Below, in pieces: positions 22,196 through 30,030 of a stretch of DNA of 36,407 bases; the first letter of the stretch is position 1; every line of letters begins with the position of its first letter. The notes below the pieces were generated by a model, which searched no databases, was not told where the DNA came from, and worked only from the letters and a program-made list of their open reading frames with translations. The stretch lies in contig CAILVY010000167.1 in the NCBI GenBank assembly GCA_903837785.1, positions 1 to 36,407 on the forward strand, read 5' to 3'. Position numbers and translations under genes: made by a program. The stretch comes from Candidatus Hydrogenedentota bacterium. GTDB lineage: Bacteria > Hydrogenedentota > Hydrogenedentia > Hydrogenedentales > CAILVY01.

Positions 22196-23545
22196 TTACC
22201 TTACCTTTGCCGGAGCATATTTCTCAAACACGTATCGATGCAGCCGCGCGCGCACCGCCTCGATCGGGATCTCCTCGATCACTTCGCCCGCGAAACCGCA
22301 GGTGAGCATGCCGCGCGCCGCTTCTTCCGAAATGCCGCGGCTGCGGAAATAGAACAATACTTCCTGGGGCGGCGCCCCGACGGTTGCGCCATGGGTGCAC
22401 TTGACGTCGTCGGCGTAGATCTCGAGCTGCGGCTTCGTTTCCACGCTCGCGTGGTCGGAGAGCAGCAGGTTCTTGTTCAGTTGCCGCGAATCCGTCTTCT
22501 GTGCGTTGGGATGGACACAGACCTTCCCCAGGAACACGGATTTGCTCTCGCCGTCCAGGATGCCCCGGCACGAGATGCGGCTGGTTCCCTGCGGCTGGCT
22601 GTGATGCACGCTCAACATGTTGTCCACGAGCCGCTTGCCGTCGTTGAGGTAGAGCCCGTCGACCACACTTTCGCCGTTCTCCTCGGCGAGTTCCACGCAA
22701 ATCTGGTTGCGGACGATTTGTCCGGACAGCGTTGCCGCGAAACTGTACATCCGGCTGTCACGCCCCTGATGGACCTCGGTCGTGGCCAGGAGATGCCCCT
22801 GCACTTGCTCCTCGACCACCCGCACATACGTGAGCCGGGCATTGTTGCCGAGAACGATTTCTTCCACGGCGTTGTTGAGATAATCCGCGCCGCCGTCCAT
22901 GGCCGCGAACGTGACGAGGACCTGGGCCTCGCTTCCCGGCTCAAGAACGATCAACGAGCGCGGATGCGCCGCGGCCGGGTGATCATGGCGGCTCATCAGA
23001 AAGAGCAGGTGCACCGGTTTCCCGGGGGCGGCATTCTTCGGCAGGTGCACGAAGGCGCCGTCGAGCAGGAACGCGGAGTTGAGCGCGGTATACGCGTTGC
23101 GCTCCTGGAGGTACTTGCCGAGATGGGGCCGGATGATTTTGGCCTCGGCGCCATGCCAGGCCTCGCGCAGGCCGCCCGCATGGGCGCCCTCGGGCAACGG
23201 GCCGCGCGACGACAGCGCCTCGTCGAAATGGCCGTCCACGAAAACCAGCTCCGTCCAGCCCTCCTCGTTGTAGAGGAGCGGGGCGATGTCCGCGCGGCGC
23301 AGGCCGTGCGGCGCGGGTTCCAGAACGCTCTCGTAGGGGGTTTCAATGATCGGCGCGATGTTGGTTTGCCGCCATTCTTCAATTCGGGTGTGGGGCAACG
23401 CGGCGCCGCGGAACTGCGTCAGGGCCTCGGCGCGCATCTGCCTCAGCCACGCGGGGGCGCTGTTGGGTGCGACGCGCGCGAGGTCCGCCAGATAGCGCGC
23501 CTTGTGCTGATCGTCTTGAAGTGTTGTCGTGCTTTCCGCGCTCAT
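22196..23545 (-). CDS. sufD: Fe-S cluster assembly protein SufD
   Basis: A 449-residue SufB/SufD-family beta-helix protein, the non-catalytic partner of SufB in the SufBC2D scaffold on which Fe-S clusters are built. The N-terminal helical region (APAWLRQMRAEALTQF) and the central and C-terminal beta-helix (DGAFVHLPKNA, PGTSRISCRGILDGES-like stretch, HPNAQKTDSRQLNKNLLLS, ADDVKCTHGATVG, FYFRSRGISEEAARGML) match SufD. The last histidine-containing motif, KCTHGAT, is at the SufB-SufD interface. GAGGCGG precedes the ATG at 23545, nine bases after the sufC stop. Placed after sufC, as in the sufBCD order. Confidence 0.95.
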   Translation of the reverse strand: MSAESTTTLQDDQHKARYLADLARVAPNSAPAWLRQMRAEALTQFRGAALPHTRIEEWRQTNIAPIIETPYESVLEPAPHGLRRADIAPLLYNEEGWTELVFVDGHFDEALSSRGPLPEGAHAGGLREAWHGAEAKIIRPHLGKYLQERNAYTALNSAFLLDGAFVHLPKNAAPGKPVHLLFLMSRHDHPAAAHPRSLIVLEPGSEAQVLVTFAAMDGGADYLNNAVEEIVLGNNARLTYVRVVEEQVQGHLLATTEVHQGRDSRMYSFAATLSGQIVRNQICVELAEENGESVVDGLYLNDGKRLVDNMLSVHHSQPQGTSRISCRGILDGESKSVFLGKVCVHPNAQKTDSRQLNKNLLLSDHASVETKPQLEIYADDVKCTHGATVGAPPQEVLFYFRSRGISEEAARGMLTCGFAGEVIEEIPIEAVRARLHRYVFEKYAPAKVR

Positions 23546-23554
23546 TGTTCCGCC

Positions 23555-24322
23555 TCAGGCTTCCACCAGTTCCGCTGCATCCTCTTTCAACCAGTCATAG
23601 CCCCGTTCTTCGAGTTCGAGCGCGAGGTCTTTGCCGCCGGATTTCACGATGCGGCCCTTGTAGAGGACGTGAACGAAATCCGGCACGATGTAACTCAGGA
23701 GTCGCTGATAGTGCGTGACAAGGATGAACGCGCGGGTGGGTGTGCGCAGCTTGTTCACGCCGTCGGATACAATGCGCAAAGCGTCGATATCGAGGCCCGA
23801 ATCGGTTTCGTCGAGAATAGCGAGGCGCGGCTCCATCACGGCCAGCTGCAGGATCTCGTTGCGCTTCTTCTCGCCCCCGGAGAAACCGAAGTTCACGAAG
23901 CGCTTCGCGAAGCCCGGATCGATATTGATGAGCTCCATCTTCTCGCGGAGCAGGTCCTCGAAGTCCATGGCGTCCAGTTCTTCCATGCCGCGGCTCACGC
24001 GGATCTCGTTCATAGCGGCGCGCAGGAAATGGGCGTTGGTTACCCCCGGGATTTCCACGGGATATTGAAACGCAAGGAAGAGTCCGGCCCGCGCGCGCTC
24101 TTCGGCGGGCAGTTCGAGCAGGTCCGCTCCGAGGAAGTTGACCCGGCTGGACGGGTCCACCTCGTAGGCCTCGTGTCCCGCAAGAACCTGGGCGAGCGTG
24201 CTCTTGCCGGAGCCGTTCGGGCCCATGATGGCGTGCACTTCGCCTTCGTTCACCTGCAGGTCAATGCCTTTCAGAATGGCATTTCCGTTGACCGACGCCG
24301 CGAGCTGTTTCACTTCGAGCAT
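23555..24322 (-). CDS. sufC: Fe-S cluster assembly ATPase SufC
   Basis: A 255-residue ABC-type ATPase of the SufBCD complex. Walker A is GPNGSGKST (residues 34-42), the signature is GFSGGEKKRNE, and Walker B is LAILDETDSGLDIDALR. The D-E-T-D variant after Walker B is normal for SufC. It has no membrane domain and uses ATP to open the SufB-SufD dimer for cluster formation. It starts directly after the sufB stop (TAA-ATG with no gap), so translation is coupled. Assignment firm. Confidence 0.97.
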   Translation of the reverse strand: MLEVKQLAASVNGNAILKGIDLQVNEGEVHAIMGPNGSGKSTLAQVLAGHEAYEVDPSSRVNFLGADLLELPAEERARAGLFLAFQYPVEIPGVTNAHFLRAAMNEIRVSRGMEELDAMDFEDLLREKMELINIDPGFAKRFVNFGFSGGEKKRNEILQLAVMEPRLAILDETDSGLDIDALRIVSDGVNKLRTPTRAFILVTHYQRLLSYIVPDFVHVLYKGRIVKSGGKDLALELEERGYDWLKEDAAELVEA

Positions 24323-25819
24323 TTATCCGACACTCCCTTCCAGGCTGATGCTGAGCAATTTGGTGGCCTCGACGGCGAATTCCATGGGCAGGTGATCGAA
24401 GACTTCCTTGCAGAAGCCGTTCACAACCATCGAGATGGCATTCTCCGGCCCGATGCCGCGGGACTGGCAATAGAACAACTGATCCTCGCTGATCTTCGAG
24501 GTCGAAGCCTCGTGTTCGGTCGAGGCGGTCTTGTTGCGCACGTCGATGTAAGGAAACGTGTGCGCGCCGCAGCGATCCCCGATCAGGAGCGAGTCGCATT
24601 GGGTGTAGTTGCGGGCGTTCAGCGCCTTCGGCATGATGCGGACGAGCCCGCGGTAGCTGCTGTTGCTCTGCCCCGCCGAAATCGTCTTGGCGATGATTGT
24701 GCTGCGGGTGTTTCGGCCGAGATGGATCATCTTCGTGCCGGTGTCCGCCTGCTGATGGTTGCGCGTGAGCGCCACGGAGTAGAACTCACCCACGGAATTG
24801 TCGCCCATGAGCAGGCAGCTCGGGTACTTCCAGGTGATGGCTGAACCCGTCTCCACCTGGGTCCACGAAATGCGTGAATTGTCGCCCAGGCATTTGCCGC
24901 GCTTCGTGACGAAATTGAAGATGCCGCCCTTGCCCTCGTGATCGCCGGCGTACCAGTTCTGGACGGTTGAGTAGCGAATCGTGGCGTTGGCGTGCGCGAC
25001 CAACTCGACCACGGCCGCATGCAACTGGTTCTCGTCGCGCCGCGGGGCCGTGCAGCCCTCGAGGTAATTCACTTCGGCGCCTTCGTCCGCGATGATGAGC
25101 GTGCGTTCAAACTGGCCGGTATCCGCCGCGTTGATCCGGAAGTACGTGGAGAGGTCCATCGGACATTTCACGCCCTTGGGCACGTAGACGAAAGAGCCGT
25201 CGCTGAACACGGCGGAATTGAGCGAGGCATAGAAATTGTCGCTGCGCGGCACCACGGACCCCAGGTACTTCTGAACCAGTTCGGGGTGCTCGCGAATCGC
25301 CTCGGAGATGGGGCAGAAGATGATGCCCTTCTTGGCCAGGATCTCGCGGTGCGTCGTGGCAACGGAGACGCTGTCGAAGACGGCATCCACGGCGACGCCG
25401 GCCATGCGTTTCTGCTCTTCCAGGGGGATGCCCAGCTTCTCGAAGGTCTCGAGCAGTTTCGGATCCACCTCGTCGAGGCTCTTGACCGCCGGGCGCTGCT
25501 TCGGCGCCGAGTAGTAGCTGATATCCTGGAAGTCCGGCTCGTCATAGCGCACGTTCGCCCAGTCCGGTTCCGAGGACTGGACCCAATGACGATACGCCTT
25601 GAGGCGCCATTCCGTCATCCAGTCCGGCTCGGCCTTCTTCAGGGAAATCAGGCGCACAATGTCTTCGTTGAGCCCCTTGGGGATCGTTTCCGATTCAATG
25701 TCGGTGCTCCAACCCCACTTGTACTCACGATTCGCAATTTCCGCGACTTCGCGGTTGCTGCGTTCCACCCGGGTACCCTCGTACTGGGCTGTCTCCAATT
25801 CTCCGGGCACTGAACTCAT
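24323..25819 (-). CDS. sufB: Fe-S cluster assembly protein SufB
   Basis: A 498-residue scaffold subunit on which the nascent [4Fe-4S] cluster forms. Characteristic segments: [18 protein letters not shown] near the N terminus, [57 protein letters not shown] and [19 protein letters not shown], with [21 protein letters not shown] near the end. The ATG at 25819 is chosen because AAAAAAGGAA lies about 8 bases upstream and the frame then begins at the usual N terminus; the open frame runs to 25972 without support. First gene of sufBCDSU. No IscR, SufR or other regulator gene is adjacent. Confidence 0.97.
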   Translation of the reverse strand: MSSVPGELETAQYEGTRVERSNREVAEIANREYKWGWSTDIESETIPKGLNEDIVRLISLKKAEPDWMTEWRLKAYRHWVQSSEPDWANVRYDEPDFQDISYYSAPKQRPAVKSLDEVDPKLLETFEKLGIPLEEQKRMAGVAVDAVFDSVSVATTHREILAKKGIIFCPISEAIREHPELVQKYLGSVVPRSDNFYASLNSAVFSDGSFVYVPKGVKCPMDLSTYFRINAADTGQFERTLIIADEGAEVNYLEGCTAPRRDENQLHAAVVELVAHANATIRYSTVQNWYAGDHEGKGGIFNFVTKRGKCLGDNSRISWTQVETGSAITWKYPSCLLMGDNSVGEFYSVALTRNHQQADTGTKMIHLGRNTRSTIIAKTISAGQSNSSYRGLVRIMPKALNARNYTQCDSLLIGDRCGAHTFPYIDVRNKTASTEHEASTSKISEDQLFYCQSRGIGPENAISMVVNGFCKEVFDHLPMEFAVEATKLLSISLEGSVG

Positions 25820-26315
25820 AAACGCATTCCTTTTTTCGCAAGGTGCTTGCCTTCGGGGCGGCGCAACACCGGAAGCTCCCGGGAGACAGAAACCATGTAT
25901 TCCCCCGAGATTCCCACAGCGTGTAAAGCTCAATGCGCTCCAAACGCCGCCAACTCCATAAACAGGAAGCACTTACCTTTTATTCCCGGGGGCTGGCCGT
26001 GGAACATGCCGCGCCGAATCGATGCGCTGCCGCATCCAAACCGCATCCCTGGAACTTGGGGTATTCTACACAAAAGGAAGGGGTGGACTCACGCTGGACA
26101 CGGGGCGCCGCACCGCAGCAATGCGTGGAGCGCAACGCGCAGAGTTCCAGGACGGGCGCGGCCCGGCGCGCCCCAAGCGCGTTTCGGCAAGGCCCGGGCA
26201 TATCCGTTTCGCTGCGCTGCGCGCCGGTGGACAACCGCATGTGATCTTGTTATATTGGGGGCGAGAGAGAGTTATTGTGTTTCGATGCCGGACTGAAGTC
26301 GAGGAGGAAGTCGGA
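25820..26315. other. 496-base divergent intergenic region between sufB and the aldehyde dehydrogenase gene
   Basis: The only stretch over 300 bases without a gene. On the plus strand it holds the aldehyde dehydrogenase promoter at 26228-26256. Next to sufB it has a short perfect inverted repeat GCAAG-GTG-CTTGC at 25838-25850, just upstream of the sufB ribosome binding site. I see no convincing sufB promoter, RNA gene or credible small ORF in the rest. Confidence 0.6.
26228..26256 (+). promoter_or_regulatory. Sigma70-type promoter for the aldehyde dehydrogenase gene
   Basis: TGGACA (26228-26233), 17-base spacer, TATATT (26251-26256). Each box matches the consensus at five of six positions with ideal spacing. 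Transcription would begin near 26263, about 50 bases before the ATG at 26316. The best promoter match I found in the window. Confidence 0.6.
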
Positions 26316-27887
26316 ATGAGCGAGCAGAGCCCCGTCATCACGGTGATCAACCCGCGCACGGGCAAGGAGATCTACAGCATCCCGGAGCCCACGATCGAGG
26401 ATGTCGACCGGATTTACGACACGGCCCGGGCCGCCTTCGATGTTTTCGGGCGGATGTCCGTGGGGCAGCGCCTCCAGGAAATCAGCAAGCTGAAGCACTA
26501 TCTGCTGGAGAACCGGGAACACATTGCGGACCGCATCGTCGAAGAGACGGGCAAGTGCCGGACGGACGCGATGATTCTGGACATTTTCCCGTCGATAGAC
26601 ATCATCGACTTCTACGAGAAGAACGCGAAGAAGATCCTGCGCGATCAGCGCCTGAAAACGCCCATCATGCTTATCGGCAAGAAGTCGAAGGTGATGTACG
26701 AGCCGATGGGCGTGGTGCTCGTGATCTCGCCCTGGAACTACCCGTTCCATCTCTCCTTCGTGCCGGCCTTGTGCGCCATGGTCGCGGGCAACGCCGTGAT
26801 CCTGAAACCGTCGCGCTACACCCCGCTGCGCGGCGTGATGGAGGACATGGTCGAGAAGAGCGGATTCATGAAAGGCGTCTTCCAGGTGGCCTATGCCAGC
26901 CGCAAGACGGCCAACCGCCTGATCGAGCATCGTCCCGCGAAGATCCACTTCACGGGAAGCGTGGGCGTGGGCAAGACGATTATGGCGCAGGCTGCGCAGA
27001 GCCTCATCCCGGTGGAACTGGAACTGGGCGGAAAAGACCCGTTTGTGGTCTTTGATGATGTGAACATCGAGCGCACAGTGAACGGCGCCCTGTGGGGCAG
27101 TTTTGCGAACTGCGGCCAGACCTGCATCGGGGTGGAGCGCATCTTCGTTCAGGACACCATCTATGACAAGTTTGTGCAGACGATGCAGGAGAAGACCGGA
27201 AAGCTCCGGCATCTCGCCACGCCGGGCGGGCCGGTGGATGACCGGGCGCTCGGGGTGGGCTCGATGACCGCCGATTTCCAGTTGAAGGAGATCGAGGAAC
27301 AGTTGGCCGAGGCGAAGGAGAAGGGGGCGAAGATCCTCTGCGGCGGCGAACGCGTCCCCAACACGCAGATTCTCCCGCCCACTATCGTGACCGATGCCGA
27401 CAACTCGATGGCGGTGCAGTTCAACGAAACCTTCGGGCCGGTGGTGACGATCACGAAGTTCCGCAACGAGGAAGAGGCGATCCAGATGGCGAACGATTCG
27501 CCCTTTGGCTTGTCCGCCAGCGTGTGGTCGAAAGACCTGGACCGCGCCGACCGCGTCGCCCGCAGGATTTCGGCGGGCAGCGTGTCCATCAACAACGTGA
27601 TGGGCACCCAGGGCAATCCCGGCCTGCCCTTCGGCGGCGTGCGCGACAGCGGCTTCGGGCGCTACAAGGGCATCTGGGGCCTGCATGCCTTCTCGAATAT
27701 CAAGGCGGTGCTCGTCGATCGGCAACTTCCCCGGATCGAACCCTACTGGTACCCCTACTCCGTCGAGAAGTACAACCTGCTGTCGAACATCGTGGATTCG
27801 GTCTTCAACGGCGGTCCGCTCGGAATCCTGAAGACGATGATGACCGCACTGAAGCTGGAACTGCTCAATCGGAAGCATCATCTGTAG
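26316..27887 (+). CDS. NAD(P)-dependent aldehyde dehydrogenase
   Basis: A 524-residue enzyme of the aldehyde dehydrogenase superfamily, oxidising an aldehyde to its acid. The catalytic set is complete: Asn141 in ISPWNYPF, Lys164 in VILKPSRYTPL, general base Glu236 in VELELGGKDP, and nucleophile Cys270 in NCGQTCIGVERI. GSVGVGKTIM is the cofactor-binding turn and NETFGPVVTI the late Glu-Phe motif. The C-terminal ~45 residues, ending ALKLELLNRKHHL, extend past the normal core and may be membrane-associated. Substrate not identifiable; the closest look is to medium-chain or fatty aldehyde types. GAGGAGGA precedes the ATG at 26316. Transcribed alone, with a promoter upstream and a terminator downstream. 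Confidence 0.93.
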   Translation: MSEQSPVITVINPRTGKEIYSIPEPTIEDVDRIYDTARAAFDVFGRMSVGQRLQEISKLKHYLLENREHIADRIVEETGKCRTDAMILDIFPSIDIIDFYEKNAKKILRDQRLKTPIMLIGKKSKVMYEPMGVVLVISPWNYPFHLSFVPALCAMVAGNAVILKPSRYTPLRGVMEDMVEKSGFMKGVFQVAYASRKTANRLIEHRPAKIHFTGSVGVGKTIMAQAAQSLIPVELELGGKDPFVVFDDVNIERTVNGALWGSFANCGQTCIGVERIFVQDTIYDKFVQTMQEKTGKLRHLATPGGPVDDRALGVGSMTADFQLKEIEEQLAEAKEKGAKILCGGERVPNTQILPPTIVTDADNSMAVQFNETFGPVVTITKFRNEEEAIQMANDSPFGLSASVWSKDLDRADRVARRISAGSVSINNVMGTQGNPGLPFGGVRDSGFGRYKGIWGLHAFSNIKAVLVDRQLPRIEPYWYPYSVEKYNLLSNIVDSVFNGGPLGILKTMMTALKLELLNRKHHL

Positions 27888-27910
27888 GCGGAGATCCCTG
27901 GACTTTACTT

Positions 27911-27937
27911 CGCGGGCTGCGTATTGCGCGGCCCGCG
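27911..27937 (+). terminator. Rho-independent-type terminator after the aldehyde dehydrogenase gene
   Basis: CGCGGGCTGCG (27911-27921) pairs with CGCGGCCCGCG (27927-27937), an 11-bp stem with one G-T pair and a 5-base TATTG loop, followed by a pyrimidine-rich GCTTCTTT. It lies in the 57-base gap between the aldehyde dehydrogenase stop and the convergent oxidoreductase stop. Confidence 0.7.
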
Positions 27938-27944
27938 GCTTCTT

Positions 27945-28901
27945 TCAGGGGATCTCGTTCAGGGCGACTTCGCGGCCGCCTTCATTCCGGCTCCAGATGC
28001 CCGCGATGACGATCTTCATGAGTTCCTCGGTTTCGCTGAAGGGAAACGGCGGAACGCCGCCGCGCAGGAAGCGAACGAAATCCAGCAACTGCGCCTTGAA
28101 CGCATAGTACGTGTCGCGAAACGACGCGGAGGCCGCTCCCTTCGTCCCGCACAATTGCAGGCACCCGAAGCCCCCGTACATGTCGCTGATGGCGGCAATG
28201 CTCACGTCCACGCCGCGCGCGTGCTTGAGATGGACGATGGCGCGGTCGATACTGCCCGTGTTGCGCACGGACAGGAAACCGGGGCCGAGGAGGGGATACA
28301 CGCCCGAGAGTGCGTGGATGCCGTAGCGTTCCCAGGACTTCGCCGTGGTGACGCAGGCGAAGCGCAGTTCGCCGAGGTCGTGGGTGGATTCCCGGAAGGG
28401 CAGGAATTCCTTGGCGTAACTCAACGCGCTACCGCTCAGCAGGGCCGCGCCCCCGGCGATCCATTTCCGAAAGACGTTGAGGTCCTCCGCAGTGTCCACC
28501 AGGGGCTTGTCCACGAAAACCGGAAGGCCGGCCTCGACAAAGGGGCGGCATCGCGCGGCGTGTTCGGAACCGATGTCCGTGGCAATCACCACGGCATCGA
28601 CTTGGCCGATCACCTCCTCGGGGTGATCCACAATCTGAGGAATCAACGCGGCCCTGGCCACTTTCAAGGCGTCGCCCGGGTCATCGGTCCAGACATGGGT
28701 CACTTTGACGCCCGGGATGCCGAGCGTCTCCTTGGGCTGCCGGCCGAGGTAATCGGGGATCGTGGGATAGGGGCAGTCCGCCATCGCGGCCCGGTCATAG
28801 CCGTTGAAGATGGCGCTCCACGAATAGGGATGCCCGTTGCCCTCAACCATGCCGATCATGGCGAGCCGCAAGTCTTTGTCGCCGTAGCCTTGAAATGCCA
28901 T
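27945..28901 (-). CDS. Gfo/Idh/MocA family oxidoreductase
   Basis: A 318-residue protein of the NAD(P)-dependent sugar oxidoreductase family. The Rossmann part opens RLAMIGMVEGNGHP instead of a strict G-x-G-x-x-G, then VDAVVIATDIGSEH, and the family's VFVDKPLVDT with the expected catalytic Lys in the D-K-P context. The C-terminal domain is shorter than usual (~350 is typical) and ends NEGGREVALNEIP. The altered dinucleotide loop (GMVEGNGHP) may mean altered cofactor use. GAGG precedes the ATG at 28901, which lies 6 bases after the DUF4434-like gene's stop, so it is the last gene of the carbohydrate operon. It has no signal peptide. Substrate unknown; a degraded sugar from this locus is the likeliest (inference). 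Confidence 0.82.
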   Translation of the reverse strand: MAFQGYGDKDLRLAMIGMVEGNGHPYSWSAIFNGYDRAAMADCPYPTIPDYLGRQPKETLGIPGVKVTHVWTDDPGDALKVARAALIPQIVDHPEEVIGQVDAVVIATDIGSEHAARCRPFVEAGLPVFVDKPLVDTAEDLNVFRKWIAGGAALLSGSALSYAKEFLPFRESTHDLGELRFACVTTAKSWERYGIHALSGVYPLLGPGFLSVRNTGSIDRAIVHLKHARGVDVSIAAISDMYGGFGCLQLCGTKGAASASFRDTYYAFKAQLLDFVRFLRGGVPPFPFSETEELMKIVIAGIWSRNEGGREVALNEIP

Positions 28902-28907
28902 AAGACC

Positions 28908-30017
28908 TCACGTGTTGGGGAATCGACCCGGAAAGTGTTCGCCCAGATAAGCGACGTACTCGCGATAGAGTGTCTCGGCGGACGCATGGCCTATGTTGAC
29001 GAGGTCCGTCCGCCGGTTCATGATGCCCTGATACTGATACGAGATGAGTTTCTCCACGAGCGGCGCCTGCAGCGCGATCTGCTGCCGAACGCGCTCAAAG
29101 GGCGCCGCGATGCAGGCGACCCGGCCATCGGGCGTCGCCTCGAAGTCGAAAAGCTCGACGTTTGTCCACAGGGCCACGCCCATGTCCCGGAGGGGCTGGC
29201 GCACTTTCTCGAGCCCCGCTGCATTGGCGCGTACGAGGTCCAGCGCGGCCTTCACGTTGGAGTGGCGGCCGCCGTAGTCCTGCGGCGCCAGAATGTCGAT
29301 GCCGGAGCGCTCCAATTGCCGGGGCAGTTGCGTGATGTCCTTGTGATTGCCGAGGCTGCCGGGCGAGGCGAGCAGCTTCACGTTCCCCACGGCGGGCCGG
29401 AGGAATTCCTTGATCAACTTCTCGTACAGATCGATCTGGCGCTCGTCCACGTTGAAATCGATCTCGTACGAGATGTAGAGCCCGGAAAACGAAGGACGGC
29501 CGCCGAAACGCTCGACGAGCGCTTCCGCAAGCGCCGTGTTCCATCGGAACCACACGTCCGGCCACGGCGGTTCCATGCCGGCGTAGTCGCGCACCTGGCT
29601 CACCCGTCCGCGGTAGCCGACCCCGTAGATCATCTTCATGCCGAGCCGGTCCGCCTCCTCCGCGCAAACGCCCAGCGGATCCGGGCAATCGAACTTCAAA
29701 GGAATCCCCACGGTCTTTTCGTAACCGGGGAAGACCGGCCGCCCCCAGAACGCCGTGCCGACGCAGATGGCCGTGTCGATGCCGATGGCGTGCATGTCGT
29801 GCATGAGCGCGCGCCAGTTCTCCTCTTTCCAGTGCCAGCAGACGTCCGTCCAATAGGCGGAATCGTAGATATTAGGATGGATGATGTCGAAGAAGCTGCC
29901 GCTGAGGCGCGGCTCCGCGCCGCCCGACGTGGTCGCCCGGCCTTGTCCGTCCGCGCCGGAAGCCGCCAGCGCAGCCATTCCTGCCACGCTCCGTTGAACG
30001 AATTCCCGCCGATTCAT
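28908..30017 (-). CDS. Tat-exported DUF4434-like TIM-barrel protein
   Basis: A 369-residue protein with a Tat signal at its N terminus (MNRREFVQRSVAGMAALAAS). The mature part starts LSGSFFDIIHPNIYDSAYW and continues with ENWRALMHDMHAIGIDTAI, GLYISYEIDFNVDERQIDLY, and LAPQDYGGRHSNVKAALDLV. This pattern matches the DUF4434 family of putative glycoside hydrolases. The Glu in the SYEID segment and the Asp in APQDYGG are possible catalytic acids. Activity has not been assigned with certainty to the family as far as I know. It follows the FG-GAP gene by 13 bases and precedes the oxidoreductase by 6, so it is firmly part of the operon. Tat export fits its partners, which act outside the cytoplasm. 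Confidence 0.75.
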   Translation of the reverse strand: MNRREFVQRSVAGMAALAASGADGQGRATTSGGAEPRLSGSFFDIIHPNIYDSAYWTDVCWHWKEENWRALMHDMHAIGIDTAICVGTAFWGRPVFPGYEKTVGIPLKFDCPDPLGVCAEEADRLGMKMIYGVGYRGRVSQVRDYAGMEPPWPDVWFRWNTALAEALVERFGGRPSFSGLYISYEIDFNVDERQIDLYEKLIKEFLRPAVGNVKLLASPGSLGNHKDITQLPRQLERSGIDILAPQDYGGRHSNVKAALDLVRANAAGLEKVRQPLRDMGVALWTNVELFDFEATPDGRVACIAAPFERVRQQIALQAPLVEKLISYQYQGIMNRRTDLVNIGHASAETLYREYVAYLGEHFPGRFPNT

Positions 30018-30030
30018 AGTGTGATCTCCA

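Noticed and set aside
22166..24844. An 892-codon open frame on the plus strand
   Set aside because: Antisense to sufB, sufC and sufD; a codon-use shadow.
25838..25850. Inverted repeat GCAAG-GTG-CTTGC near the sufB start as a regulator site
   Set aside because: Only five pairs, no match I can name, and no regulator gene next to suf. It is recorded but not claimed as an operator.
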